64,000 nucleotides of DNA from Rhizobium leguminosarum (GTDB lineage: Bacteria > Pseudomonadota > Alphaproteobacteria > Rhizobiales > Rhizobiaceae). The translations under genes were made by a program, and so were the position numbers. This document shows, one piece after another, positions 18,938 through 27,605 of this stretch (position 1 is its first letter; each line of letters starts with the position of its first letter). The stretch spans positions 591,501-655,500 of the forward strand of contig NZ_JAGIOR010000001.1 in NCBI RefSeq assembly GCF_017876795.1, given 5' to 3'. The notes beneath the pieces were generated by a model. It was given only the letters and a program-made list of their open reading frames with translations, was not told the origin of the DNA and made no database searches.

Positions 18938-19850
18938 GCTTCCTGGAGCTGGGCGATGCTCGTCTTTCGCCTTCGGCTGGATCCTGGGCTCGCGTCGGCC
19001 AGTGCAAGGCCGACAGTGTCTGTCAATTTGTTGGACAGGCCGGAAACCAGATCGCCGACGCCTTCCGCGCCAAGTTTTCCAACGCGGTCCATCATCGGGG
19101 CCATCGCGTCGCTGATCGATGCAGAGATCGCCTTCGGTAGTTCTTCTCGAAGCGGACGCCCAAGTTCAGAGACTAACTCCATGCCGATAATGCGAAAATG
19201 CTCTCGCTGTTCGCGAATTGCCTGAAGCTGCTCCGAAGCAAGCGCTTCCAGGCTGATATAGGTAAGCTTCTTTTCGATCGTCTCGCAAAGGTCATGGGCG
19301 GCTTTTAGGAACGCTCCGTAAACCCGACGAAACACGACGGTGAAGACGATCGAGCAAAACAGGCCAGTCAGCGACATGATGAACTTTGCCGAGGCGATAC
19401 TCAGCAGGGTTCTCATCGTCGCACTGTTGATCTCCTGGCAGAGATCAGTCCGAGGAATGTGAGAAACAATCCGATCGTCACGAACAATCCGGGAGCAATT
19501 CGCCAAGCTCCCGCGCCGAAACCCAAGTCCTCGACATTCAGAAATGTGGACGGCCGGACAGCATTTCGAAGAATGACGTTTCCGTCCTCCTCGTGGGGAA
19601 CAAACGTCTCGCGATACTCTGTCCAGGCGTGGGCCAGCTGACGTTGCTGCGGAGACTTGGCATTCTCCGCAATCTTCGCCCCGAGGGCGTCGATGTTACG
19701 GCTGAATTCGAGTTCGTTGGTACTGGCGGAAATCTCTCTCCAAAGCCATAGAATGGCCCGCCGCTGTTTGTTCACCCTTCGCCAGAAGGCAAAAGAGGCG
19801 ATGAGCAACGACACCAGCAGGAGGAAAGCTATAAACCCGGTGCGGCCTCA
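18770..19850 (-). pseudogene. ZorA-like (MotA/TolQ/ExbB family) gene, frameshifted and truncated
   Basis: Two frames together resemble ZorA, the membrane channel of Zorya anti-phage systems. The first (19413 to about 19850) has a hydrophobic start continuing from FIAFLLLVSLLIASFAFWRR, a basic KQRRAILWLWREI segment and APGLFVTIGLFLTFLGLIS, the second membrane helix. The second (from about 19440 down to 19000) continues NSATMRTLLSIASAKFIMSLTGLFCSIVFTVVFRR and an amphipathic tail (RVGKLGAEGVGDLVSGLSNKL). The frame changes right after LISA, where about 20-30 residues expected between the helices appear deleted. The tail ends at the DUF930 junction. zorB, zorC, zorD or zorE are absent, so this is a relic. 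Confidence 0.55.
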
Positions 19851-19921
19851 TGCGTTAGAAGCCCGGCAATGTGCAAAATGGATGCACGAAAGAATTCCCC
19901 AGTCAAAATTATGAATTGCAC

Positions 19922-20095
19922 TTATGCCCCCGAAATAGACGGCAAATCACCGCCATCATGTATTAGGAGATTTGCATAAAACCGCTCAAAGTTGTCTACT
20001 TTAAAACCTTCAATCTCTTTAAAATTGTCATCAGGTAGCCCTAAAAAGGAAGAAAGGGTAACTGGTAGGAGACGAGGCAGTTGATCCTTATGCAT
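19922..20095 (-). CDS. Small AT-rich ORF near the right island end, unknown
   Basis: A 57-codon ORF beginning MHKDQLPRLLPV and containing KEIEGFKVDNFERFYANLL. It is clearly richer in A/T than its surroundings, with AAA, GAG, TTT and GTA codons rare in the flanking genome. An in-frame stop lies two codons upstream and there is no strong ribosome-binding site, so it may be the C-terminal scrap of a foreign gene. No family recognised. The rest of 19850-20221 holds nothing else visible. Confidence 0.3.
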   Translation of the reverse strand: MHKDQLPRLLPVTLSSFLGLPDDNFKEIEGFKVDNFERFYANLLIHDGGDLPSISGA

Positions 20096-20221
20096 CTCTT
20101 AATCGGGAAGATAAGGTTAGCACCGAAGTGTTCGTTTGCTACCAAATGCGATACGAAAATTATTTCCGTATCGGCGTGGCTGCTAACTGAAAGCGGTATC
20201 GCGGCAAGGCGCCCCAAAAAG

Positions 20222-20238
20222 TCCCACCCTCTCCGCCA
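20222..20238 (+). repeat. attR-like direct repeat of the tRNA-Ser 3' end
   Basis: Identical 17-base copy of 13086-13102, not part of a tRNA gene (no stems upstream). It marks the right border of the island; normal rhizobial genes resume 56 bp later. Confidence 0.75.
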
Positions 20239-20293
20239 CAACGCTTCAAGCGCGCCAATGCTTGTGATTTCAGAACGTTGGCATAGCTAGGCG

Positions 20294-20854
20294 TCAGTGA
20301 CCAAGCACCTTCTTCACCCAGGCCGCAACCTCATCGCCGCTGCTCATTTTCGCCTGCACCAGCCCATCGATCATGAAGGTCGGCGAGACGTGGATGCCGT
20401 TTTGCCGGGCATATCTACAGTGCCATTTGATCTCCCGGTCGAGATCCGGAATTGCGAAGGCATCCTTCAGCTTCACGCCGCTGTAGCCCTCCAGCCGCTC
20501 GATGATCTGGTTCGGCGTCACGTCCATATTCGGGCCGCCGGCGTGATGATCGAATTCGAATTCCTCCCGATGGGCTGCGACGGCGGCCAAGACCTTCTTT
20601 GCCGTCTCTTTGCCGCCTTCCAGCGTCGAGGCCGCGATGATGCAGCGGACGAGGACGCCGGAATACATGTGCCAGGGCTGTGACTGCAGACGGATCTTGA
20701 CGGTAATCTTGTCTTCGCCGGCCTGGCTGAGCAGCGCATCGAGCTTATTGAAGGCTCTGACCGAATAGGGGCAGGTCGGCTCCAGGAAGACTTCGAAGAT
20801 ACGCGGTCCGGTTCCCCAGGTGAGCGGGTCGGCCTGCCATTGGACGTTTGTCAT
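20294..20854 (-). CDS. DsbA-like thioredoxin-fold protein
   Basis: A 186-residue protein with a thioredoxin-fold CPYS motif in FLEPTCPYSVRAFNKLD (about residues 28-31) and the cis-proline region VSPTFMIDG near the C-terminus, as in DsbA/FrnE-type oxidoreductases. The second active-site cysteine of CxxC is replaced by serine, so it may act as isomerase/reductase by a monothiol mechanism or bind glutathione. There is no signal peptide, hence probably cytoplasmic. It is the first chromosomal gene right of the island and lies downstream of the DUF6880 gene on the same strand. Confidence 0.75.
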   Translation of the reverse strand: MTNVQWQADPLTWGTGPRIFEVFLEPTCPYSVRAFNKLDALLSQAGEDKITVKIRLQSQPWHMYSGVLVRCIIAASTLEGGKETAKKVLAAVAAHREEFEFDHHAGGPNMDVTPNQIIERLEGYSGVKLKDAFAIPDLDREIKWHCRYARQNGIHVSPTFMIDGLVQAKMSSGDEVAAWVKKVLGH

Positions 20855-20889
20855 GAAAATCCTCTCTTGAGGTAAAGGGGTCGAGCAAC

Positions 20890-22326
20890 TTAGGGCAGCA
20901 GGCTCCAGAAACCATGCTTCTTGCCGTGCCGACGCTTCAGGTCTGCGACATAGGCGTCATGGGATTTGGCGTTGCCGAAGTCGTCGATATGAGGGGCAAA
21001 GGATGCGCAGTCCGCAAGGTGCCTCGCCGCGTATTTGTAGCGGCTGGACCGGCCGCTATCGAGGGTGAAATCGATCATGGAGCGCAAGACGAAGGTTGCC
21101 GCGAGCGGATGTTTCTCCGCCAGAGCTTCGGCAGCCGGCGGCATCAGCTCATAGAGATCGCCGTCCAGTTCCGCCTTGCGCCTGATCACGAGTTTCGCTG
21201 CCTCGGCAGGTGCCGGCCAATTCAGATAAAACGCCAGTGCCCGGTGGATATCCGGGAAGGCCTGGGCATGGGCGAATGCCTTCTCTTCGGCCTCGATGTC
21301 GTCGAAATCCGGCAGTCGTTTGAGGAAAGCCTTGAGGTGCTGGTGATGCAGCGATTGCTCGAAGCACGCCCATCGATAGGCCTGCGCCTCGTCTGCGCGC
21401 CCCAGGGCCTCAAGCGTCGCGACGTGAGCAAGCTGCCATTCGAGCGGCATGTCGCCCCGGCTTCTCGTATCGACCTCACCCAACGCGTCAAACGCTTCTT
21501 TCGCCCGCCCGGCCTTGAGCAAACGATCGGCGATTTCGGCCGCTACAGTCGGTACCTTGCGTGTTTCCGCGGGTTGCAGGGCGATGTAGGCATCGACATC
21601 GCCCTGCACATCGGCAATTTCCTGCAAGGCAATGCGCACCGTCAATTCCCGGCTTGTGGCGTAGATCTCATCCTCGTAAATGGGGCCTGCGCTACCCCAG
21701 CCGATCACCTCGTGCTTGTCCTCCGCCGGCTTGTCTTCCGGCTCCTCGGACCATTGGACAAGAAGGTTTTTCACGCGATCGAGACCAGCATGACCGAGGG
21801 CTGGCGTCATCGCTGCAATCAGGTTTTCGTACAGGCCGTAGCCATCGTTCTGCACGGCTCTGAACACCCTATCGGCCAGGGGGGCGATCTCGATCTTTGC
21901 GGACGCCGCGATGACGCCGGCATCCTCGCAAGCCTGCTGAAAGCTTTGGATGAGCGACTCGCTGCCGGCCTTAGATCTCTCGAAAATCGAATCCGCCAGG
22001 GCGAGGAGTTGCCATATCAGCTCGAAGGCCTCCTCGGGATTATCGGCGGCAACGGTCTCGGTGATCGTCTTGCGCTGGGTTTCCAGATCGCTCTTCAGTG
22101 CCTTCACTTTGTGCCAGTTGATGAAGGTGCGAGCTCGGGCAATGCTGGCAAGCCGCTTTCGCACCTCCCGCGCGATCTCGACGCTGCCGTGATTGCCGGC
22201 AAGTTCCATTCGAAGCCGTCGTTTGTGGGCGGCGCTGCCTGTGCTGATTTCGATCAGCAGTACGGCAAGGCGCTGCGCGCCGAGGGATTCGAGATTCTTC
22301 GCATTGAGTGTTGTCTTGGCTGCCAT
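20890..22326 (-). CDS. DUF6880 family protein
   Basis: A 478-residue soluble, alpha-helical protein beginning AAKTTLNAKNLESLGAQRLAVLLIE, as in the DUF6880 family. Its middle and C-terminal halves look like helical repeats (PLEWQLAHVATLEALGRADEAQAYRW resembles a TPR-like unit), and it contains YEDEIYATSRELTVRIALQEIA. In the family the N-terminal region is sometimes linked to SWIM zinc-finger proteins; none is nearby. Function unknown. Good start at 22326. Confidence 0.7.
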   Translation of the reverse strand: MAAKTTLNAKNLESLGAQRLAVLLIEISTGSAAHKRRLRMELAGNHGSVEIAREVRKRLASIARARTFINWHKVKALKSDLETQRKTITETVAADNPEEAFELIWQLLALADSIFERSKAGSESLIQSFQQACEDAGVIAASAKIEIAPLADRVFRAVQNDGYGLYENLIAAMTPALGHAGLDRVKNLLVQWSEEPEDKPAEDKHEVIGWGSAGPIYEDEIYATSRELTVRIALQEIADVQGDVDAYIALQPAETRKVPTVAAEIADRLLKAGRAKEAFDALGEVDTRSRGDMPLEWQLAHVATLEALGRADEAQAYRWACFEQSLHHQHLKAFLKRLPDFDDIEAEEKAFAHAQAFPDIHRALAFYLNWPAPAEAAKLVIRRKAELDGDLYELMPPAAEALAEKHPLAATFVLRSMIDFTLDSGRSSRYKYAARHLADCASFAPHIDDFGNAKSHDAYVADLKRRHGKKHGFWSLLP

Positions 22327-22527
22327 CAGTCATCGCTGTCGTTTCTGTGGCGACCCTATCCCGGAGGCGATACGGGGCCAAGGCCTGGGAGTGTGTGCAA
22401 TGGGATAATCCCTCGGCTCCTCGGTATTATCTAAAAACTAACGCTGCCTCGTAACGACTCCTAAAGCCGGTTTTGGCACCTTGTTGCCTATCGAATATTG
22501 CTTCCAAATTTTCGGCTGGGGTTGGTG

Positions 22528-22782
22528 ATGAGTCATAACAAAGACGCCTGGGTCAGCCAGCGCGCTTATTCATTGTGGGAAGCAGAAGGCAGGCCGGATG
22601 GGCGCGGGGAAAGCCATTGGGCGCAGGCGCTGAGGGAGTTCGAGCAACTGGAGCTGACCAAGGCCTCGCCGGATGGAAACGATCTCATCGAGAAGCTGAA
22701 GGCAGCCGGGCGGCTGATGCGGGTCTATGACGAGGCGGCTCCCGCCGTTGACAACGACCGGCAGCTGAAAGCGGCCCGTTAG
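22528..22782 (+). CDS. DUF2934 domain protein
   Basis: An 84-residue protein with the DUF2934 signature: AYSLWEAEGRPDGRGESHWAQA, common as single or repeated units in rhizobia. Such small soluble proteins have no known activity. The ATG at 22528 was chosen over earlier in-frame codons because the domain follows at the usual distance. It converges with the GNAT gene, six bases separating their ends. Confidence 0.75.
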   Translation: MSHNKDAWVSQRAYSLWEAEGRPDGRGESHWAQALREFEQLELTKASPDGNDLIEKLKAAGRLMRVYDEAAPAVDNDRQLKAAR

Positions 22783-22788
22783 GCCTTA

Positions 22789-23382
22789 TTACCATTTCCC
22801 GGGTTGCCGAAATATTCGGCGGTATTCCAGGCGGACGATCGGTCTTGTGGGCAGACGCCTTGCCACTTCCACGAAACCGGCCTCGAGAAACATCGAAAGC
22901 GTCCCCGGGTAGAGGTCGCCCACTCGTGACGCGTGGATCTGGTCGACGGGATAGGCCTCGAGACATTCGGCGCCGTTTGCCTTTGCAAATTCCACGGCGT
23001 GTATCAGCAGCAGGCGTGACAGGCCCTGGCGTCGGAAGGGTTTTCGGACGATGAAGCAGTTGATCGACCAGACGGGCCTGTCATCGACCGGGGCAAAGGG
23101 TTTTGAGCGGCGCAGCCGGTCGAAGACGATGCGCGGCGCCACACCGCACCATCCGGCCGGTTCGTTGTCCTGATAGCCGAGAATACCGGGCGGGCGCGGC
23201 CCGCCGAACAGGCTTCGAAACCAGTTGCGATTTCCCTCGCCCCATCCTGCCTTGTAGTCGGCATTCGGGAGATACCAGTAGGCGCAGCGGCAATTGCGGC
23301 CACCGGCGCAGTCGTCGAAGACTTCCTCGATATCGGCCAGGCGATCGGCGGTGGCGGGGAAGAAAGAGAAGCGATCCTGCAT
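22789..23382 (-). CDS. GNAT family N-acetyltransferase
   Basis: A 197-residue acetyltransferase. The fold is visible from residue 10 on; the acetyl-CoA loop reads IVRKPFRRQGLSRLLLIHAVEFAK and the following segment ECLEAYPVD is typical. An unusual cysteine-rich N-terminal patch (CAGGRNCRCAYWYLP) is shared with a subset of GNATs of unknown substrate. Stand-alone gene. Confidence 0.78.
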   Translation of the reverse strand: MQDRFSFFPATADRLADIEEVFDDCAGGRNCRCAYWYLPNADYKAGWGEGNRNWFRSLFGGPRPPGILGYQDNEPAGWCGVAPRIVFDRLRRSKPFAPVDDRPVWSINCFIVRKPFRRQGLSRLLLIHAVEFAKANGAECLEAYPVDQIHASRVGDLYPGTLSMFLEAGFVEVARRLPTRPIVRLEYRRIFRQPGKW

Positions 23383-23446
23383 GCGGGCAAATTATGGCAC
23401 AGGCGGCGATCGGCAAGCAGCCCCTGCCTGCCTCGTCCGCCCAACG

Positions 23447-24091
23447 CTATCGGCGGGCGGCCCAGCCGAGGCCGCGGCGCAGGATGAGGGGCATGTAGGG
23501 ATGGTCGAATTCGGCAGCGACGTGGCCGAGAGCGGAATAAAAGATGCGGCCGGCGCCGAAATGGCGTTTGAAGACGACAGGCATCACGACATCGCGGGCT
23601 GCCGGATCGTAGGCGCCGGTGAAAGTGGTAGTCGCCAGGATTTCGACTGTCGGATCATAATGCAGATAATATTGCTCCGACCGGTAGTCGAAATCAGGAA
23701 TGCCCTCCATGACTGGATCGTCCTGGCGGGTGACGGCGACGCGGAAGTCGATGATATTGCCGGGATGGGCGACCCAGGTGACGCCGGAGACATAGCGGAA
23801 AGGGGCGCTTTCCTTGAAGGATGTGGCGAGCGCGCCGTGATGGCCGGCAAGCCCCAGCCCGCCGCGCACTGCTTCGACCAAGGCGCTAGCGTGGGGTTTT
23901 TCGAGTGTTTCGCCAGTGATGATGGGCACCAGCAGATCGACCTTCGCGAGCGTCGGCGACCCGAATACGCCGAGATCGCCGGTGACCTCGACAGCAAAAT
24001 CGTCCTCGCGCAGCAGGTCGGCGACGATATGAGCGCATTGCTCCGGCGCATGGCCCTGCCAGCCGCCCCAAACGACCAATGCCTTCCTCAT
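23447..24091 (-). CDS. ThuA-like (type 1 glutamine amidotransferase-fold) protein
   Basis: A 214-residue ThuA-family protein. It opens RKALVVWGGWQGHAPEQCA and has GLGLAGHHGALATSF, VTWVAHPGN and GRIFYSALGH, the signatures of ThuA proteins, which are linked to sugar metabolism (trehalose utilisation in Sinorhizobium). The ATG at 24091 follows GGGAGAGC; the frame's upstream extension to 24145 is not supported. No thu transport genes are adjacent, so the sugar is unknown. Confidence 0.8.
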   Translation of the reverse strand: MRKALVVWGGWQGHAPEQCAHIVADLLREDDFAVEVTGDLGVFGSPTLAKVDLLVPIITGETLEKPHASALVEAVRGGLGLAGHHGALATSFKESAPFRYVSGVTWVAHPGNIIDFRVAVTRQDDPVMEGIPDFDYRSEQYYLHYDPTVEILATTTFTGAYDPAARDVVMPVVFKRHFGAGRIFYSALGHVAAEFDHPYMPLILRRGLGWAARR

Positions 24092-24403
24092 TCGTGCTCT
24101 CCCTACCTGATGGCTGCGGACGGTAATCATCACATGATGGTGCAAGCCCCTTAGATCGGACGCTTATGCAAATCACGCGAATAATTCGTCACGATTGGCC
24201 AGCAGATTCCCGGACAGGACGTCAGGGTCGGTCCCTGCGGAGCCGAGGTCATCGATGTGGCAGCAACGGAGGCGATCGTCTATCAGTGGGGCTGCTTCGG
24301 CATTTGACGTATTGTCCGTTCACGCCTATCGCAGTTCTTTCTTTTTATTGACGTGTATCTCGTCTAGGTTTCTTTCGTCTTTCGCTAATAATAAGGGTGG
24401 TGC
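24092..24403. other. Intergenic region upstream of galE
   Basis: This 312-bp gap between the divergent ThuA-like gene and galE becomes A/T-rich after 24330. It presumably holds both promoters. I see no gene, repeat or convincing operator in it. Confidence 0.4.
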
Positions 24404-25387
24404 ATGGCAGGGGAAACGGTTCTTGTCGTCGGCGGCGCCGGCTATATCGGCTCGCATACATGCCTCGATCTGGCGAACAAGGGCTATAAGCCTGTCGTCT
24501 TCGATAATTTTTCGAACGGCCATCGCGAGTTCGTCAAATGGGGGCCGGCCGAGGAAGGCGATATTCGCGATCGCGCCCGGCTGGATGAGGTGCTGGCCAA
24601 GCACAAGCCGGCGGCGATCCTGCATTTCGCGGCGCTGATCGAGGTCGGCGAATCGGTGAAGGATCCGGTCTCGTTCTATGAGAACAATGTGATCGGCACT
24701 TTGACGCTGCTTTCAGCGGCGCAGGCGGCCGGCATCAACGCCTTCGTCTTCTCCTCCACCTGCGCCACCTACGGTCTGCCGCAGAGCGTGCCGCTCGACG
24801 AAACCCACCGGCAGGTGCCGATCAACCCTTATGGGCGGACGAAATATATCGTCGAGCAGGCGCTCGCCGATTACGACCAGTACAGGAGCCTGCGCTCGGT
24901 GGTGCTGCGTTATTTCAATGCGGCGGGTGCTGATTTCGAGGGGCGGATCGGCGAGTGGCACCAGCCGGAGACACATGCGATACCGCTGGCGATCGACGCG
25001 GCACTTGGCCGCCGCCAGGGCTTCAAGGTGTTCGGCAGCGATTACGAGACGCGCGACGGTACCTGCGTGCGCGATTATATCCATGTGCTGGATCTTGCCG
25101 ATGCGCATGTGCGCGCCGTCGAATATCTGCTGAAGGGCGGCGATTCGGTCGCGCTCAACCTCGGCACCGGCACCGGCACGACGGTCAGGGAATTGCTCGG
25201 CGCGATCGAGGACGTGTCGAACAAGCCTTTCCCGGTCGAATATATCGGCCGACGTGAAGGCGATTCGCATACGCTGGTCGCCAACAACGACAAGGCACGC
25301 GACGTGCTCGGCTGGGTGCCGCAGTATGATCTCAGTCAGATCATCCGCTCCGCCTGGGACTGGCATGCAAAAACCAACCAGCATTGA
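24404..25387 (+). CDS. galE: UDP-glucose 4-epimerase (GalE/ExoB)
   Basis: Interconverts UDP-glucose and UDP-galactose, supplying galactose for exopolysaccharide and LPS; in rhizobia the gene is also called exoB. The 327-residue SDR enzyme has the NAD motif GGAGYIGSH (residues 10-18), the catalytic serine/threonine segment SSTCATYG, the YGRTK tyrosine-lysine pair and the RYFNAAGAD motif. All active-site elements are intact. Its end overlaps the start of the sulfatase gene. Confidence 0.95.
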   Translation: MAGETVLVVGGAGYIGSHTCLDLANKGYKPVVFDNFSNGHREFVKWGPAEEGDIRDRARLDEVLAKHKPAAILHFAALIEVGESVKDPVSFYENNVIGTLTLLSAAQAAGINAFVFSSTCATYGLPQSVPLDETHRQVPINPYGRTKYIVEQALADYDQYRSLRSVVLRYFNAAGADFEGRIGEWHQPETHAIPLAIDAALGRRQGFKVFGSDYETRDGTCVRDYIHVLDLADAHVRAVEYLLKGGDSVALNLGTGTGTTVRELLGAIEDVSNKPFPVEYIGRREGDSHTLVANNDKARDVLGWVPQYDLSQIIRSAWDWHAKTNQH

Positions 25388-26921
25388 GCCCAGAATTGAG
25401 AAGGGCCGCCGGCCGAATGTCCTGCTGATCACCGCGGACCAGTGGCGCGGCGATTGCCTGTCTTCAGTCGGTCACCCTTGCGTGAAGACACCCGATGTCG
25501 ATGCGCTGGCGCGTGAAGGCACGCTCTTCCGGCGGCACTATGCTGGGGCGGCTCCCTGCTCGCCGGCCCGGGCCACACTCTATACCGGCCTCTACCAGAT
25601 GAACCACCGCGTCTGCCGCAACGGTTCGCCGCTCGATGCCCGCTTCGACAATCTGGCGCTTGCCGCCCGGCGGGCGGGATACGACCCGACGCTGTTCGGC
25701 TATACGGACACGGCGCCCGATCCGCGCGGGATGGATGCCGATGATCCGCATCTGACGACCTATGAAGGCGTATTGCCGGGCTTTACCTCACGCCAGTTGC
25801 TGCCGGAGCAAGAAAGGCAATGGCTCTCCTGGCTGAGGTCGCGCGGCCATCAGGACGCCGACAGCCGCGACATCCATATTCCCGTCGGCGCGCGAGCCGG
25901 CGACATTTCCGATGCGGCGCCGGCCTATTCCAGCGACGAGACCCAGACGGCGTTCCTGGCCGGCGAGTTCATTCGCTGGCTCGGCGAACAGGACGGGCCG
26001 TGGTTTGCACATGTCTCGTTCTTGCGTCCTCATCCGCCATTTTCCGTGCCGGAGCCGTTCAACCGGATGTTCAAGCCCGGCGAGGGGCCGGCTTTCGCCC
26101 GCGCGGAAAACCGCGAAGCGGAACAGGACGCTCATCCCTATCTCGCCTATGCCATGCCGGGCTCCGACAAAGGCAGTTTCATCCATGGGGCAACGGGGCC
26201 GCTCAGCGGCTGGAGCGGCGAGGATTTCGCCGCGATCCGGGCGATCTATTATGGCATGATATCAGAGGTCGATGCGCAGCTCGGCCGGATCTGGCAGGCT
26301 CTGAAGGATGCCGGCGCCTGGGACGATACGCTTATTGTCTTCACCTCCGACCATGCCGAGATGGCGGGTGATCACTGGACGCTTGGGAAGGGCGGCTTTT
26401 TTGACGGCAGTTACCATATTCCGCTTGTCATTCGCGATCCCGCAAGCGCTGCAGCGGGCGGGATCGTCGAGGATTTCACCAGCGCTGCGGATATTTTTCC
26501 GACCCTTTGCCAAAGGCTCGGCATCGAAGCGAAGAACGGCCTCGACGGCCGGTCGCTGATGCCGTTTGTCGACGGCGGGAGCGGACAAGGCTGGCGGGAC
26601 GCGGCATTCTGGGAATTCGATTTCCGTGATATCGCCGGGGGCGAGGCGGAGCGGCATTTCGGGCTCAAGTCCAACCAATGCAATCTGGCGGTGATCCGCG
26701 ATGCGCGGTTCAAATATGTGCATTTTGCCGGCTTGCCGCCGTTGCTCTTCAATCTCGGCGACGATCCGATGGAGCTCGACAATGTCGCGGCCGATCCGGC
26801 CTATGCGGCGATACGGCTCGAGTATGCCGAAAAGCTGCTGTCGCTCCGAGCACGGCACCTCGATCAGACGCTCGCCTATACCGAGCTGACGGAAAAAGGG
26901 CCGGTGACGCACCGGCCCTGA
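25365..26921 (+). CDS. Sulfatase / phosphonate monoester hydrolase family enzyme
   Basis: A 518-residue alkaline-phosphatase-superfamily hydrolase. The metal-binding LLITADQWRGD is at residues 20-30, the formylglycine motif C65-S-P-A-R is intact, and SDHAEMAGDH with TLGKGGFFDGSYHIPL follows in the C-terminal half. The CSPAR form (Ser at position 2) and overall length match the type I sulfatase/phosphonate monoester hydrolase group. No signal peptide is seen, so it acts in the cytoplasm. The ATG at 25365 overlaps galE by 23 bp; a TTG at 25384 is another possible start. The substrate is unknown. Confidence 0.85.
   Translation: MQKPTSIEPRIEKGRRPNVLLITADQWRGDCLSSVGHPCVKTPDVDALAREGTLFRRHYAGAAPCSPARATLYTGLYQMNHRVCRNGSPLDARFDNLALAARRAGYDPTLFGYTDTAPDPRGMDADDPHLTTYEGVLPGFTSRQLLPEQERQWLSWLRSRGHQDADSRDIHIPVGARAGDISDAAPAYSSDETQTAFLAGEFIRWLGEQDGPWFAHVSFLRPHPPFSVPEPFNRMFKPGEGPAFARAENREAEQDAHPYLAYAMPGSDKGSFIHGATGPLSGWSGEDFAAIRAIYYGMISEVDAQLGRIWQALKDAGAWDDTLIVFTSDHAEMAGDHWTLGKGGFFDGSYHIPLVIRDPASAAAGGIVEDFTSAADIFPTLCQRLGIEAKNGLDGRSLMPFVDGGSGQGWRDAAFWEFDFRDIAGGEAERHFGLKSNQCNLAVIRDARFKYVHFAGLPPLLFNLGDDPMELDNVAADPAYAAIRLEYAEKLLSLRARHLDQTLAYTELTEKGPVTHRP
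26893..26918 (-). terminator. Terminator for the DUF1993 gene, inside the sulfatase 3' end
   Basis: GGGCCGGTG (26898-26906) pairs with CACCGGCCC (26910-26918). Read leftward it is followed by TTTTTCC, a proper Rho-independent tail for the minus-strand gene. On the plus strand the same bases encode the last codons of the sulfatase. Confidence 0.75.
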
Positions 26922-26927
26922 CTCTCT

Positions 26928-27425
26928 TTAGCCGAGATAATCGCGCTTGCCGATCGGCGCACCCTGGTTGCGCAGGATGGCGTGGGCTGTGGCGACGTGG
27001 AAATAGAAGTTCGGCAGAGCGAAGACGGTGACATATTCGCTCCCCGGAAGCACGATGCCGCTCTTGCCCGGCAGGGTGATCTCACGGCTTTCGGTGCCCT
27101 CCAGCGCTTCTTGCGAGAAGCCGGCGAGATAGGCGTCGGTCTTTGCCAGGCGCTCGCGCAGCTCGTCGAACGTCTTTTCATTGTCCTCGAACTTCGGAGC
27201 GTCGGTCGCGGTCAGGCGAGCGAGGGTGAATTTGGCGCTGTCGCTGGCGCGTTGATACTGGCCGGAAAGCGGCAGCATGTCGGGCGCGAGGCGGGCGGCG
27301 ACCAAGACGGCAGGATCGATATTCTTTTCCTTCGCATAGGCTTCGGCCTTGTCGAGGTAGGTTTTCAGGCTGGCGAGCCCGCGCTGAAACATCGGAACGG
27401 TGAGGCGATACATCGAAATGGACAT
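26928..27425 (-). CDS. DUF1993 family protein
   Basis: A 165-residue soluble protein of the DUF1993 family (DinB-like four-helix fold by family knowledge). It begins SISMYRLTVPMFQRGLASLKTYLDKAEAYA and ends FYFHVATAHAILRNQGAPIGKRDYLG, both typical. The ATG at 27425 follows GGAGACAGGACAG. No metal ligand set or activity is known. Single gene, convergent with the sulfatase. Confidence 0.85.
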   Translation of the reverse strand: MSISMYRLTVPMFQRGLASLKTYLDKAEAYAKEKNIDPAVLVAARLAPDMLPLSGQYQRASDSAKFTLARLTATDAPKFEDNEKTFDELRERLAKTDAYLAGFSQEALEGTESREITLPGKSGIVLPGSEYVTVFALPNFYFHVATAHAILRNQGAPIGKRDYLG

Positions 27426-27575
27426 CTGTCCTGTCTCCAAAATCTTCAAATGATCTGGCCACGGCGAGAGATCGAAGGCGCCTGCGGCCGTGAGCCTGTC
27501 TTCGACCCTGCCATAGATGGATGCTTTCTTCGTGTTTCACAATGCAGGGGACTGCAGGCTCGCCGCTAAAGAGGC

Positions 27576-27605
27576 TTGACGTTGTTCATAGAAAATGGAA
27601 TGAAT
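27576..27605 (+). promoter_or_regulatory. Possible promoter of the inositol-type ABC operon
   Basis: TTGACG at 27576-27581 is a good -35 box. A weak -10 (ATGAAT, 27600-27605) lies 18 bases downstream and would overlap the GGAA-N6-TTCC operator, a layout suited to repression. Confidence 0.35.

Larger units (their letters stand above)
13103..20238. mobile_element. Mosaic genomic island at tRNA-Ser(CGA), integrase not found
   Basis: About 7.1 kb between the tRNA and the 17-bp repeat of its 3' end. Contents are accessory and partly broken: a Rieske-reductase, an SBP56-type protein with a membrane partner, a tRNA 3'-half relic, fragments of PAP2, ZorA-like and DUF930 genes, and an AT-rich stretch near the right end. 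Housekeeping-type synteny is absent. No integrase, transposase or conjugation gene is recognisable, so the island is a remnant or depended on help in trans. Confidence 0.7.
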
